DNA of 64,000 nt from Acrocarpospora macrocephala (GCF_009687865.1 NZ_BLAE01000026.1:77793-141792), one strand, 5' to 3'; shown: positions 26,798-35,258, numbered from the stretch's first letter. The notes: generated by a model from the sequence alone, not told the origin. A program made the numbers and translations.

Positions 26798-27973
26798 TCA
26801 GCCAAAATAACCCTCAGACCCCGTCAGGAACCCACGTTTACGCACGTAGGCTGCTGTAGGTGGCCACCCACGATCTTGAAGGTGCCGCTGCGGTGGGTTT
26901 ACCGCTGTCGAATGGTGGCCGATGAGCTCACTCAAGTCGGCGATTCGGGCGGAGGCTCGCCCATCGCCGAACGGACAGGTGACGGGTGCTTCCGTCAGAG
27001 AGTTCGTGATCAGTTCCTCGGCGTGCTGGGCCAGGTGTCCCGGATCGGGCACGAGGAGGCATCGTGGGCTGAGGGCTTCGGGACGCTCGGTGGATCGCCG
27101 TACGACCAGGAGCGGCAATCCCAGGATGCTGGACTCTTCTTGGAGCCCGCCGGAGTCGGAGATCAGCAGGGTCGCTTGCTCGGCGATCGCAAGGAAGGCC
27201 CGATATGTGAGTGGCCCGGTCACGTGCAGTCGCTCGAGGAGGTACCCGAGGCCGAACTGGCGTACGCGCTGTCGGGTTCGAGGGTGCAGCGGCAGCAGGA
27301 CCGGCAGGTCGAGCGTGCCCAGAGCTTCCAGTAGCCGGCGAAGCCTGACGGGGTCGTCGGTGTTCTCGGGGCGGTGCACGGTGGCCAGGACGAAGCGCCG
27401 TCCGGTGAGGGGCGCGGTCACCCGGTGGGCGGAGGCGTGGTCCCTGGTGGTGAGGTGGACGGCTTCGACGATGGGGTTGCCGGTGAGGATGATCCGGCGT
27501 TCGGGGATGCCCTCGGCCCAGAGGTTGGTGACGTTGCCGGGAGTGGCGGCGCAGCACACGTCGGCGAGGTGGTCGATGAGAATCCGGTTGTGTTCCTCGG
27601 GCATGGCCCGGTCGTGACTGCGCAGGCCGGCTTCGACGTGGATGAGGGGGATCTCGACGGCGTTGGCGGCCATGGCCCCGGCGAGGGCGGTGTTGGTGTC
27701 GCCCTGCACGATGACCACCGCTGGCGGGTTGGCACCCCAGTCGCGGGTGAGCTGGGAGGTGGCGTCGCCGATCTGCTCGCCGCGGTGTCGGCCGCCGACA
27801 TCCAGCCGCTGGTGGGCTTGGCCGCGGCCGAACGCGAGCTCGTTGTCGAAGTGCTGGCCGGTGTGGATGACACGGGCCGCATCGCCGAGCAGGGTGATCA
27901 GCACCGACAGCTTGATCATCTCGGGACGGGTGCCGAGGACGACGGCGATGGACCGGTCGGGGAGATCAGGCAT
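26798..27973 (-). CDS. UDP-GlcNAc 2-epimerase-like protein (non-hydrolysing, WecB type)
   Basis: 391 residues. The N-terminus VVLGTRPEMIKLSVLI, the central HVEAGLRSHDRAMPEEHNRILIDHLAD and the SDSGGLQEESSILGLPLLVVR motif are those of non-hydrolysing UDP-GlcNAc 2-epimerases, with the catalytic acidic/His residues in place. The last ~33 residues (from about GHHSTAVNPPQRH) do not belong to the family. They are encoded by the antisense of a 50-base fragment matching the XRE gene at 34.6 kb, so the native C-terminus was probably replaced. It is the last gene of the radical SAM operon and would supply ManNAc-type or related sugar nucleotide chemistry if active. Confidence 0.85.
   Translation of the reverse strand: MPDLPDRSIAVVLGTRPEMIKLSVLITLLGDAARVIHTGQHFDNELAFGRGQAHQRLDVGGRHRGEQIGDATSQLTRDWGANPPAVVIVQGDTNTALAGAMAANAVEIPLIHVEAGLRSHDRAMPEEHNRILIDHLADVCCAATPGNVTNLWAEGIPERRIILTGNPIVEAVHLTTRDHASAHRVTAPLTGRRFVLATVHRPENTDDPVRLRRLLEALGTLDLPVLLPLHPRTRQRVRQFGLGYLLERLHVTGPLTYRAFLAIAEQATLLISDSGGLQEESSILGLPLLVVRRSTERPEALSPRCLLVPDPGHLAQHAEELITNSLTEAPVTCPFGDGRASARIADLSELIGHHSTAVNPPQRHLQDRGWPPTAAYVRKRGFLTGSEGYFG
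26863..26912 (+). repeat. Direct repeat bracketing the seven-gene operon, left copy
   Basis: 50 bases match 34584-34634 with one substitution and one 1-base length difference. The right copy is coding in the XRE/TPR gene; this copy is antisense to the epimerase 3' end. Confidence 0.9.
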
Positions 27974-28001
27974 CAGTCGGGCTGGCTCCTTTCGGGGACG
28001 G

Positions 28002-28655
28002 CTACCAGAACAGGTGGCTTCGTTCGCCGGTGAGGTAGCGGTGGGCAGCGATGAACAGGCGGAGGTAGAGCTGGTCGGTGTCCTTCTCCAGGTACCCAGG
28101 GATAAGGTCGGTCCGGCTCAGCGGGGCATCGGTGTAGCGGCGATTCGCGCCGTCGCGGATCAGGTAGCGGGCCGGCACGTCGGGCCGGGTTCCGTCGGCG
28201 AGGTCGATCGCGGCGGTGAGGTCGAGTTCGACGAGCCCGGATACCTCGGCGTCGTCCAGCGGGATCTGTTCCAGATCGAGGTCGAGCGGGAGCAGGTGCC
28301 AGTACTGGAACTCTCGTTCCAGCCAGCCGGGGGCGAGCGTCACGGCGGTCTGCCGGATCCCCAGCGGCTGGAGGTCGGCGTAGGGGACGTCGATGCCGAG
28401 TTCCTCGCGGATCTCCCGGATGCCGTCAGGGGTAGTCTCGCCCGCTTCGTAGTGGCCGCCGACGGTGAAGTCGGCCTGGTCCGGCCGGTCGAAGGAATAC
28501 CGGCCGGGCTGCTTTTTCTGCAGCAGCACAGTGGTCCGGACGGGGTTGACGGCCAAGCATGAGAACGTGCGGTGCCATAGCCCGTCTTCGTGCGCGATCT
28601 TTTTGTCCTGCTGCCCGATGTGCTGGTTGCGGTCGTTGTAGATGTCGATGAGCAC
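28002..28655 (-). CDS. Nudix hydrolase
   Basis: 217 residues, start GTG 28655 with GGGAGG just upstream. The Nudix box GHYEAGETTPDGIREIREELGI is present but has six residues, not the canonical seven, between the two conserved blocks. The fold resembles the IPP-isomerase-like/DIPP Nudix group. It probably hydrolyses a nucleoside diphosphate-linked compound related to the adjacent nucleotidyltransferase and epimerase. It lies in the seven-gene operon; its upstream neighbour's reading frame overlaps it by 316 bases. Confidence 0.85.
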   Translation of the reverse strand: MLIDIYNDRNQHIGQQDKKIAHEDGLWHRTFSCLAVNPVRTTVLLQKKQPGRYSFDRPDQADFTVGGHYEAGETTPDGIREIREELGIDVPYADLQPLGIRQTAVTLAPGWLEREFQYWHLLPLDLDLEQIPLDDAEVSGLVELDLTAAIDLADGTRPDVPARYLIRDGANRRYTDAPLSRTDLIPGYLEKDTDQLYLRLFIAAHRYLTGERSHLFW

Positions 28656-29425
28656 CTGGTCCTCCCGGTGGCGTGGGTGTTCAAGCCCCGGCGGTGGGGC
28701 TCCCCGACGGTAACCCAGACAGAGTCCAGGCGGTGGACACGGACATCGCCGACACGGGCCCGTTCTCCGACTGCGACGCCGAGGTCGATCTCTCCGGCCG
28801 CTTCGGGCCGGGCGACCAAATGATCGAGGACGGCGGGGCGCAGGACCAGGCGGGAGACCACCGCGAGGGGTTCGGCCACCGAGGCGGGGTCGGGGCGCTG
28901 CCGGATGCCGGTGACGCGGTTCCCTCCGGGCTCGGCGAGGTCGACGACGCCGAACGAGCCGATGTCGGCACGGTCGATGCGCTGTGCCGCGATGGTCGCG
29001 TCGGCGGAGGTGCCGTCGGTCAAGGCGCGCATCGCGGCCAGATCCGCTCCGGGAGTTCCGCCGAGCAGGACGTCGTCACCGAACGCCACCAGAAACTCTT
29101 CGCAGGCGGTGAGCTCGTCGGCCACGGTCAGCAGCGGCGCAGCGTTGCCGTATCCGCAGGACAGGTCCTCGGGCACCGCTCGGACGGCGAGACCTTGATC
29201 GTGGAGCCAGGCGGTGTAGCGGGGGACAATCTGGTCGTCGGGCCGGGTCACCACGTACACGTGGTCGGCTCCGGCGGCGAGGCATTCGGCGATGACATGT
29301 CCGAGGGCGGGCTTGGACCCAATGGGCAGCATCTCTTTGGGGACGAACCGCGTGAAGGGGTAGAAGCGGGTGCCGTGCCCGGCGGCGGTAACCACGGCGG
29401 TACAGGGACGGTGCGGGGGGATCAT
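28340..29425 (-). CDS. Sugar-1-phosphate nucleotidyltransferase (GalU-like), C-terminus possibly frameshifted
   Basis: ATG 29425 overlaps the HPr-kinase-like stop. The nucleotidyltransferase signature GHGTRFYPFTRFVPKEMLPIGSKP, the acceptor VAFGDDVLLGG and FGVVDLAEPGGNRVTGIRQRP identify a UTP/dTTP:sugar-1-phosphate uridylyl/thymidylyltransferase. Recognisable sequence ends near VTVGEPHRRG at about residue 247. The frame then runs on 316 bases over the Nudix gene as low-complexity sequence. One base change near 28690, in a G/C run, would end the protein at a TGA at 28681, 26 bases before the Nudix start, so the true end is probably there. Confidence 0.75.
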   Translation of the reverse strand: MIPPHRPCTAVVTAAGHGTRFYPFTRFVPKEMLPIGSKPALGHVIAECLAAGADHVYVVTRPDDQIVPRYTAWLHDQGLAVRAVPEDLSCGYGNAAPLLTVADELTACEEFLVAFGDDVLLGGTPGADLAAMRALTDGTSADATIAAQRIDRADIGSFGVVDLAEPGGNRVTGIRQRPDPASVAEPLAVVSRLVLRPAVLDHLVARPEAAGEIDLGVAVGERARVGDVRVHRLDSVWVTVGEPHRRGLNTHATGRTRCSSTSTTTATSTSGSRTKRSRTKTGYGTARSHAWPSTPSGPLCCCRKSSPAGIPSTGRTRPTSPSAATTKRARLPLTASGRSARNSASTSPTPTSSRWGSGRPP

Positions 29426-30522
29426 GGGCGGGCTCCGGTCAGGTCGGCTAGGGCGCGGTGCAGGTCGGTGATCTGTCCGCGGACCCCGAAGGTCAGCTGG
29501 CGGCAGGGGACGGTGGCGGCGAGGTGTTCGCACGTGAGGGCGGCGTGCCTGGTCAGGGCGGTGTCGCTGGTGGTGCGTTCGACCAGCCAGGGCTGCCAGA
29601 ACTCGTCGGTCGGGGTGAAACATTCTTCGGTGAGCAGAGCGAGAGTTTCGGCTTCGGTGAGACGTCGGATGCGGGGCGGTTGTGCGGTGTCGCTGAACTG
29701 CGGGGCGAGCAGGGTCTGCAGGTGTGACCCGGCAGTGAGAGATGATCCGAGCGCCGCGGCGAAGGGCCGGGCCGCCAGGGTGGTCTTGGCGGCCGTGGCG
29801 AAGGTGTCGGGCAGACCGGTGCGGGCAGGTGTAGGAATGGCGGCACGGAGTTCGGGGAAGGCGTCGATGGTGCCGCGGGCGAGGGGGACGGGCAGCGGGA
29901 CGGCCACCACCCGACCGTCTCCGTGCACGATCATCCGGTCGTTGGACAGCAGCGCGCCGTCCTCGCCGAGTGCGCGAAGCAGGGCGGTCAGGGTGCTGGT
30001 CTTGCCGGCGCTGCGGGGCCCGCAGATCATCACGGCGCTCCCCGCCCGGTCGACCCCGGCGGCGTGGAAGACGATGCCGTGCGCGTTCTCATAGGTCCGC
30101 AGCATCGCCTCGCGGATGATCCGCACCGCGAAGCGCGGGGCCATTCCGGCGCCGTTGACGTACAGGTCGATGGTGGTGCCGTTGATGGAGACCGCCCACG
30201 CTCCGGGCCGCTGTTCCAGGTCGTCGCGGCGCACCGTGTAGCTCCGGGTACCTGCCGACGTGCGGCTCTCGGTGAGGGTGACGCCGGGAACAGGTGAGAC
30301 CTGGCCGGTGACGTTCTCGGTGAACGCGGCCGTGGCGGTGCGGTACTGATCGGGTTGGGTCCACAGGTTGAGCTGGTAGCCGGGCAGGTCCAGCTCGCCG
30401 ATGGGGCCGGCCAGGTAGTCGTCCAGGTGGGCCGCCAGGTCGGGAAGCAGGGGCTGCGGGCTGGTGAGGGAGATGCCGACGTCTCCGGCAGATCGGCTCA
30501 GGTCCTCGGTCCCGATCGTCAT
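29422..30522 (-). CDS. HPr kinase/serine-kinase-like P-loop protein
   Basis: 366 residues with a central Walker A GPRSAGKTSTLTALL at about 166-180, preceded by HGIVFHAAGVDRAGSAVMI and followed by LSNDRMIVHGDGRVVAVPLPVPL. This arrangement is that of the HprK C-terminal kinase fold found in many non-PTS contexts, including natural-product clusters. The N-terminal ~150 residues are unassigned. It lies fourth of the seven-gene operon, with ATGA overlaps on both sides. It may phosphorylate a small molecule or peptide; the substrate is unknown. Confidence 0.75.
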   Translation of the reverse strand: MTIGTEDLSRSAGDVGISLTSPQPLLPDLAAHLDDYLAGPIGELDLPGYQLNLWTQPDQYRTATAAFTENVTGQVSPVPGVTLTESRTSAGTRSYTVRRDDLEQRPGAWAVSINGTTIDLYVNGAGMAPRFAVRIIREAMLRTYENAHGIVFHAAGVDRAGSAVMICGPRSAGKTSTLTALLRALGEDGALLSNDRMIVHGDGRVVAVPLPVPLARGTIDAFPELRAAIPTPARTGLPDTFATAAKTTLAARPFAAALGSSLTAGSHLQTLLAPQFSDTAQPPRIRRLTEAETLALLTEECFTPTDEFWQPWLVERTTSDTALTRHAALTCEHLAATVPCRQLTFGVRGQITDLHRALADLTGARP

Positions 30523-31307
30523 GACGACCTGATCCGGCTTGTGTGGCTGCTCAGAGTGGTCAGTGCGGCGTCGATGCGGGGTTGCCGCTCGAGGACCGCG
30601 GCGTTCCTCAGCCGCAGGACCGAGGAGAGCTCGAAGGCGCTCAGGACGGTCTCGGCGGGCAACTGCTGGCAGAGCGCGGCCACGGCCATGTCGAGGCGAT
30701 TATGGAACCAGCGGACGGGCAGCATGCCGGAGTCTGGATGTCCAGGGCAGAGCCCGGCCAGGTCGTCGATCTGGCCGGGAGAGAGCGCGGCTGCGGCGGC
30801 CAGGAGGGTTCGGGCGGCATATCCGGCGAGCGCGCACAGGGTGATGTCTACGTCGTAGCAGAGTGCGCCGAACAGCCGCTCCCAGTCGTTGTTCTCGGCG
30901 GGCCGCAGGTCGGCCAGCAGCGGTGGGAGGACGTCGATGCAGACCAGCCCGTTGCCCGTGGAGATGAAGTTCGCGAGGTTGGTGTCGAGTCTGGCCGGAG
31001 TGACCTTCAGGGCCGTAGCCCAGGCCGCGATCTGCCGGACCGCAGCGAGGAATGCCTCGGGGTCCGTCCCGGCGAGGTCCAGGGCCGGGACGCCGGGCAC
31101 CCACTGGTGCTGGATGGCAGGCCGCAAGGGATGGACCACGATCCGCAGTTCGGCCGGCAGGCGCACTCCGCCGTCGCGAAGATGCTGGACATATCGGTTC
31201 AGGTGGGGCGTGCTGGATTCCTCAGCCCACTGGATGCGCGGGGCGCTTGCGGAGCCGCTCATCAGTTTGAGGACTACGCCGTCCCGCTGGTGCTGAAGCA
31301 ACGTCAT
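30519..31307 (-). CDS. Predicted APH/kinase-fold protein
   Basis: 262 residues of uncertain family. LDTNLANFISTGNGLVCIDVLPPLLADL (about residues 106-133) reads like the catalytic loop DxNxxN/F followed by a metal-binding D of aminoglycoside-phosphotransferase-like kinases. The N-terminal LKLMSGSASAPRIQWAEESS could be a degenerate nucleotide region. It may be a small-molecule kinase, or a related non-catalytic protein. Both ends overlap neighbours in the operon. Confidence 0.5.
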   Translation of the reverse strand: MTLLQHQRDGVVLKLMSGSASAPRIQWAEESSTPHLNRYVQHLRDGGVRLPAELRIVVHPLRPAIQHQWVPGVPALDLAGTDPEAFLAAVRQIAAWATALKVTPARLDTNLANFISTGNGLVCIDVLPPLLADLRPAENNDWERLFGALCYDVDITLCALAGYAARTLLAAAAALSPGQIDDLAGLCPGHPDSGMLPVRWFHNRLDMAVAALCQQLPAETVLSAFELSSVLRLRNAAVLERQPRIDAALTTLSSHTSRIRSS

Positions 31308-31867
31308 CGGGCATCACCGTCTCGGTAGCTCGTCAAGAAGCCGCTGGCGTCGGCGTACATCGCCCGGAACTCGGCTGGCAGGTCCAAGCCGAGTAGTCCG
31401 GCGAACTGCGCCGCGGCGGTGACGGTCGCGGCGCTGGCCTGCGGGAGGAGGACCGGGGTCCCCGTGGGCTGGTGCCGGTATCCAGCGGTCACCAGCCCGG
31501 CCTCGGCGGCCTGCCCGGCACACACCAGCAACAGCAGCAGAGTCTCGATCTCCGACTCGGACGCGGCGGTCCGCGAGAGCTCGATGTGCGCAGGGGGCAC
31601 GTCGGCCAGGACGCTGATGCTGAGAGCGGCCAGGGTCACGTCAGCGAGTTCGTCCCCGAGATCGCCGATCGGCCGGGCCGCATCCTCGTAGGCTGACACG
31701 TCCATGCCGCGGCGGCGGGCGACGCACAACGCCACATGGCCGAGCTGAACCGTCAGCTCAGCACCCGCCGTGGCGGGGTCCCATGCTCGTGGCGCGGTCC
31801 CGGCGAACCCCTGCCGGAGCCGCCGGGTCCTGTCCACCATGTCCGCCAGGTCCTCGTCGCCGATCAT
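31304..31867 (-). CDS. MazG-like helical protein
   Basis: 187 residues, mainly helical. The pattern LGDELADVTLAALSISVLADVP resembles the metal-binding ELADV helix of MazG-type nucleotide pyrophosphohydrolases, and AELTVQLGHVALCVARRRG may be the first helix. The classical EExxE of MazG is not complete, so activity is uncertain. It overlaps the radical SAM gene by 4 bases. It may clean up or process nucleoside triphosphates for this pathway. Confidence 0.45.
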   Translation of the reverse strand: MIGDEDLADMVDRTRRLRQGFAGTAPRAWDPATAGAELTVQLGHVALCVARRRGMDVSAYEDAARPIGDLGDELADVTLAALSISVLADVPPAHIELSRTAASESEIETLLLLLVCAGQAAEAGLVTAGYRHQPTGTPVLLPQASAATVTAAAQFAGLLGLDLPAEFRAMYADASGFLTSYRDGDAR

Positions 31868-33045
31868 GAGTCGGCCACCTTGATGACCAGCGGCCGCGCA
31901 CCGGCGGTTCCGCTGCTCCAGTAGGCGTCCGAGCCCTGCCCAGCGACGACGACACGAACCCCGAGGTCCTGGGTGAGCGCCGACACCACCCGGTTGGGGA
32001 CCGCCGCCTCGATGCGCAGCTCCCGCCGGTCCGACACCAGCTCAAAGGAGACGTCGGCCAGGCCGCGCCGTTCCAGCACAACGGAGACGACGTCCGGGCT
32101 GGGGAGTGCAATGTCGGCGCGGGCCGCGCAGACCGTCCGCTGCGGCTTCGGACAGCGATTGCGCTGGGTGCACACCCGCCCGCCGTAGATCCCGAACCGG
32201 TCGGCCTCGCCCAGTACGTAGGCCAGGGCGCACGCGTTGGTGTGGAACACCGGGTGGCCCGGGTGCCGGTCGGTCGTGCGGTGGATGAACTCCCAGAATG
32301 GTGCGGGGTAGACGCACTCGGCGTCGATGACCCCCGGTGTGGTGAGAAGTTCCGGCCAGTGGACAGCGAGCCGGTCCAGAGCCTCGGGCTCGACCTTCAG
32401 GCCGGCGGCCATGGTGCAGACGGAGTAGCGGGCGGCGGTGTCCAGGACTCGGGTCATGACCTCGATGGTCGCCGAGGCGGGGAACGCCGGCCGCCAGTAG
32501 TGCACGACCGGGATCGCAGCCGCGTGCAAGGCGGGGAAGTTCTCCCGGATCTGGTCGTGCCGGACACCGACTTCGATATCGGCGTCCATGCCTGAGTAGC
32601 TGAGGTAGACGATGACGCGCAGGCCCGCTGCCCGGACGGCTCGGATCGCTTCGATGGTGCCGGCGGGTACCCGGCATTTGGTGATGAGGACGACCGCGTT
32701 CGGGAGGTCCGCCGCGACGAACTCGGCCAAGAGCTCGGCCAGGTAGTCCCGCGAAGCCCTCACGGCCATCACGTCGGTCCAGGTGAATAGGGCCACCGTC
32801 CGGTCCGGCCCGTACAGGCCGGAGTCCAGCAGCAGCCGGACGGTCTCGGCAGGGGTGTGCAGCTGAACCGGCCGAACCCGAGTCTGGCCTCGCTGCTTCA
32901 AGAAGCAGTAGTCACAGCTCTTCGGGCAGCCCTGGATCGAGTTCACGGCCAGCCAGGACGCATGCTGGTCGATCACCGGCGTCCACTCCCGGCGCGGGTC
33001 CAATAGGCCGACGGGCTCGGCCGGGCTACGAGCGGTGGTCGTCAA
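31864..33045 (-). CDS. Radical SAM protein
   Basis: 393 residues, first gene of the seven-gene operon. The radical SAM cluster motif CPKSCDYC (Cys 40, 44, 47) has CxxxCxxC spacing, followed by a TIM-barrel-like region (LFTWTDVMAVRASRDYLAELL; VIVYLSYSGMDADIEVGVR). Further Cys residues, including VCTQRNRCPKPQRTVC near residue 298, may bind an auxiliary cluster. No SPASM motif is certain. It should cleave SAM to start radical chemistry on an unknown substrate. Its start lies 248 bases from the divergent XRE/TPR regulator. Confidence 0.88.
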   Translation of the reverse strand: MTTTARSPAEPVGLLDPRREWTPVIDQHASWLAVNSIQGCPKSCDYCFLKQRGQTRVRPVQLHTPAETVRLLLDSGLYGPDRTVALFTWTDVMAVRASRDYLAELLAEFVAADLPNAVVLITKCRVPAGTIEAIRAVRAAGLRVIVYLSYSGMDADIEVGVRHDQIRENFPALHAAAIPVVHYWRPAFPASATIEVMTRVLDTAARYSVCTMAAGLKVEPEALDRLAVHWPELLTTPGVIDAECVYPAPFWEFIHRTTDRHPGHPVFHTNACALAYVLGEADRFGIYGGRVCTQRNRCPKPQRTVCAARADIALPSPDVVSVVLERRGLADVSFELVSDRRELRIEAAVPNRVVSALTQDLGVRVVVAGQGSDAYWSSGTAGARPLVIKVADS

Positions 33046-33293
33046 CGCGGGCTCCTCGGTCGCTTCTCGGGAGCCCTACGCCGGGCCTCCCGCCTGCTCC
33101 TCAAGCAAAAGCGACGAGGGATTCGCGAGCGACCCCCGCAGACGGGGAGAACACCCGAGGGGAACTCCTCAGATTTGGGGAGTTCCGGCGGTCAGTACCC
33201 CATGCTGAGCGCAAGACCTGCCACAGAGGATGCGGCGGCCCGGCACAGTGGGTACGGTCGGAGTGACTCTCGAGGAGAGCGAGGGCCTTTGCC
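33046..33293. other. Divergent regulatory region, radical SAM operon / XRE regulator
   Basis: No gene. An inverted repeat GGAACTCC (33161-33168) / GGAGTTCC (33179-33186), perfect 8 bp arms with a 10 base gap, lies midway and is a plausible operator for the neighbouring regulator. Ribosome site for the regulator is GGAG-like just before ATG 33294. Confidence 0.55.
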
Positions 33294-34757
33294 ATGGGTG
33301 CATCTTCTGGCAAGGTGAGCGTTCGTCGACAGGTCGCCGAGCTACGCCAGACGATGCAGGCGAATGACGCGGCCCCGCACCAGATCGCCGACGCGATCGC
33401 GACCCTGTTAGGCGTCAACAGCCGCATAGCATGGCGGCTCGCGACCGGCCTCACTCAGGAGCAGGTCGCCGATCTGTACAACATGCGGTGGCCATCGCCC
33501 GTGCCCAAGACCGGCAAACAGGTCAGTTACTGGGAACGGTGGGAAGGCCCGGGCAGCCGTTCCTCGACATCAGCGCGGGCCCCGTCGCACCTCGACCTTT
33601 CCCGGCTGGCGCTCGTCTATGGCAGTACGGTCGACGATCTACTGCCCATGCGGACAGGCGGCCGGGCGGACGCTACCGTTGCCCCCGAGATGCCGGGGAC
33701 CCCTGGTTACGCTGAGATTCTGCTTTCGGACGTCAAGTCGGAGGAGGACACCACGAACCGCCGGGAGATGCTCGCCAGCATGACCGCCGCAGGGGCCGCG
33801 CTGGTCGGTCTCCCGCCTGTGTTGCGAGCAGCGATACCTGACCGAATCGGCCCGGAGCAAGCCGTGGAAGTCCGCAGACTCACCGCGATGTACCGCGGCT
33901 GGGTGTACGAGCACGGTGCCAGCGGCCAGCTCCAGCGCGGCGTGGCCCGGCTCCTGGAACACGCGACCAGTCTCATCAACCGGACCTCTCACCAGCCCAT
34001 TCGAGACGACCTTCTTGACGCGCTCGCCGACGTCGCGGGCCTGGCTGCCTACGCGTGCCGAGACCTCGGTCTCCAGGACTACGCCGCCCAGCACTACGTC
34101 ATCGCCTTCCAAGCAGCAAAAGCCTCCGGAAACCACGCTTTGGCCGGCCACACCGTGGTGCGCATGGCCGGACACAACATCGAACTCGCTCGCCCGCGTC
34201 AGGTACTCGACTACCTCGACGCCGCCCAGGGCATCGGCAAGACCCGCGGCTTCACCCCCGGCGAGCTCTCCAATCAGTACGCGATCAAAGCCTGGGCGTT
34301 CGCGCAGAGCGGCCGCGCCCAAGAGCTCCACCGGGCCGTCGGCATGGCCGAAGAGCACGCCGGCCTCGCTGAAGATCGAAGCGGCCCTGACTGGAGAATC
34401 AGGCACGTGGCCGAAGCGGAACTGTTCAGCCTGACCGGCGCTGTCTACGCCGAACTGTCCAAGCACTCACCCGCCCACGCACCCGAAGCCATCCGGCGAC
34501 TCACCAAAGCCATCGAACTGCGCGGATTCGGCGGAGCCCGAAACGCAACCCTCGACAACATCTCCCTCGCTGAAGCGCGCCTCGCCACTCACGATCTTGA
34601 AGGTGCCGCTGCGGTGGGTTATACCGCTGTCGAAGCCGCTGGCACCAGTTCGTCCCGCCGCGTTCGAGTCCGACTTGGAGAACTGCGACGACAGCTCGAA
34701 CCGCATAAAAAACACCCCGATGTCGCCGACCTCGTCACCCGGATCTCCAGGCTCTGA
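33294..34757 (+). CDS. XRE-family regulator with C-terminal TPR-like repeats
   Basis: 487 residues. An N-terminal HTH-like region (TGLTQEQVADLYNMRW...KQVSYWERWEG, about 48-85) is followed by a long helical part with TPR-like repeats, as in many actinobacterial XRE/TPR regulators next to conserved gene clusters. A likely membrane-less cytoplasmic regulator, divergent from the radical SAM operon. Its 3' part (residues ~430-446) contains the right copy of the 50-base direct repeat also found at the end of the epimerase gene. It probably controls the divergent operon. Confidence 0.85.
   Translation: MGASSGKVSVRRQVAELRQTMQANDAAPHQIADAIATLLGVNSRIAWRLATGLTQEQVADLYNMRWPSPVPKTGKQVSYWERWEGPGSRSSTSARAPSHLDLSRLALVYGSTVDDLLPMRTGGRADATVAPEMPGTPGYAEILLSDVKSEEDTTNRREMLASMTAAGAALVGLPPVLRAAIPDRIGPEQAVEVRRLTAMYRGWVYEHGASGQLQRGVARLLEHATSLINRTSHQPIRDDLLDALADVAGLAAYACRDLGLQDYAAQHYVIAFQAAKASGNHALAGHTVVRMAGHNIELARPRQVLDYLDAAQGIGKTRGFTPGELSNQYAIKAWAFAQSGRAQELHRAVGMAEEHAGLAEDRSGPDWRIRHVAEAELFSLTGAVYAELSKHSPAHAPEAIRRLTKAIELRGFGGARNATLDNISLAEARLATHDLEGAAAVGYTAVEAAGTSSSRRVRVRLGELRRQLEPHKKHPDVADLVTRISRL
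34584..34634 (+). repeat. Direct repeat bracketing the seven-gene operon, right copy
   Basis: 51 bases, partner of 26863-26912. Here the repeat is in frame inside the XRE/TPR gene, so this copy is probably the original. Confidence 0.9.
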
Positions 34758-35030
34758 AGGCCAGCGAGTTCCGCTCAGATCCAATTCCCCTCGGGCCCGC
34801 CACCACACCGAGCGCTACCGGACTTGTGTCAGCGGGGTACTTCAGAGGCCGACTTGATCTGGAGCGGCCTCCCGAGTCTCGATCCTCGGCTAACTCTGGA
34901 CCGCTGTCCTCATTGAGGATCGTCGAAGCGACTGCCGTATGTGTGGAGCCAGAGGATTTCGCGTCCGATGGGCACTGCGCGGTTCCACAACGTCGGAATC
35001 CGCGGTGAGCGGGACTCGCACACCTGGCTG

Positions 35031-35258
35031 TCATAGCTGCTTCTGGAATCGGCGGGTGAAAGCGGGATGTGAGGTCACGGCTGCGATGTAGGCCAGGACG
35101 TCTTCTGGGGAGGTGGAGATTCCCAACGCGCCGCTGAGGTGGCTGAATATCTCCTTGGTCATGTTCGGAGCGCTGCACGTCGAATCGCGCCAGAGTGGGC
35201 GGACCTCGCCTCCGCCCCAGCTGCAGAAGTGGTCGAGCCTGGTGAAGGGCCGGACCAT
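35031..35258 (-). pseudogene. Fragment of type ISP restriction-modification enzyme
   Basis: The frame reads RLDHFCSWGGGEVRPLWRD...PNMTKEIFSHLSGALGIS, then TSPEDVLAYIAAVTSHPAFTRRFQKQL and a stop. This matches the pattern I recall from the C-terminal target-recognition region of type ISP enzymes (DLHHF..GG..V.PL.RD; TPEDxLAYxxAVxxHPAYxxRF). The upstream TSHEIEDGPAL is in another frame, suggesting a frameshift. Residues beyond FQKQL and all catalytic domains are missing. It is a decayed defence gene. Confidence 0.55.
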
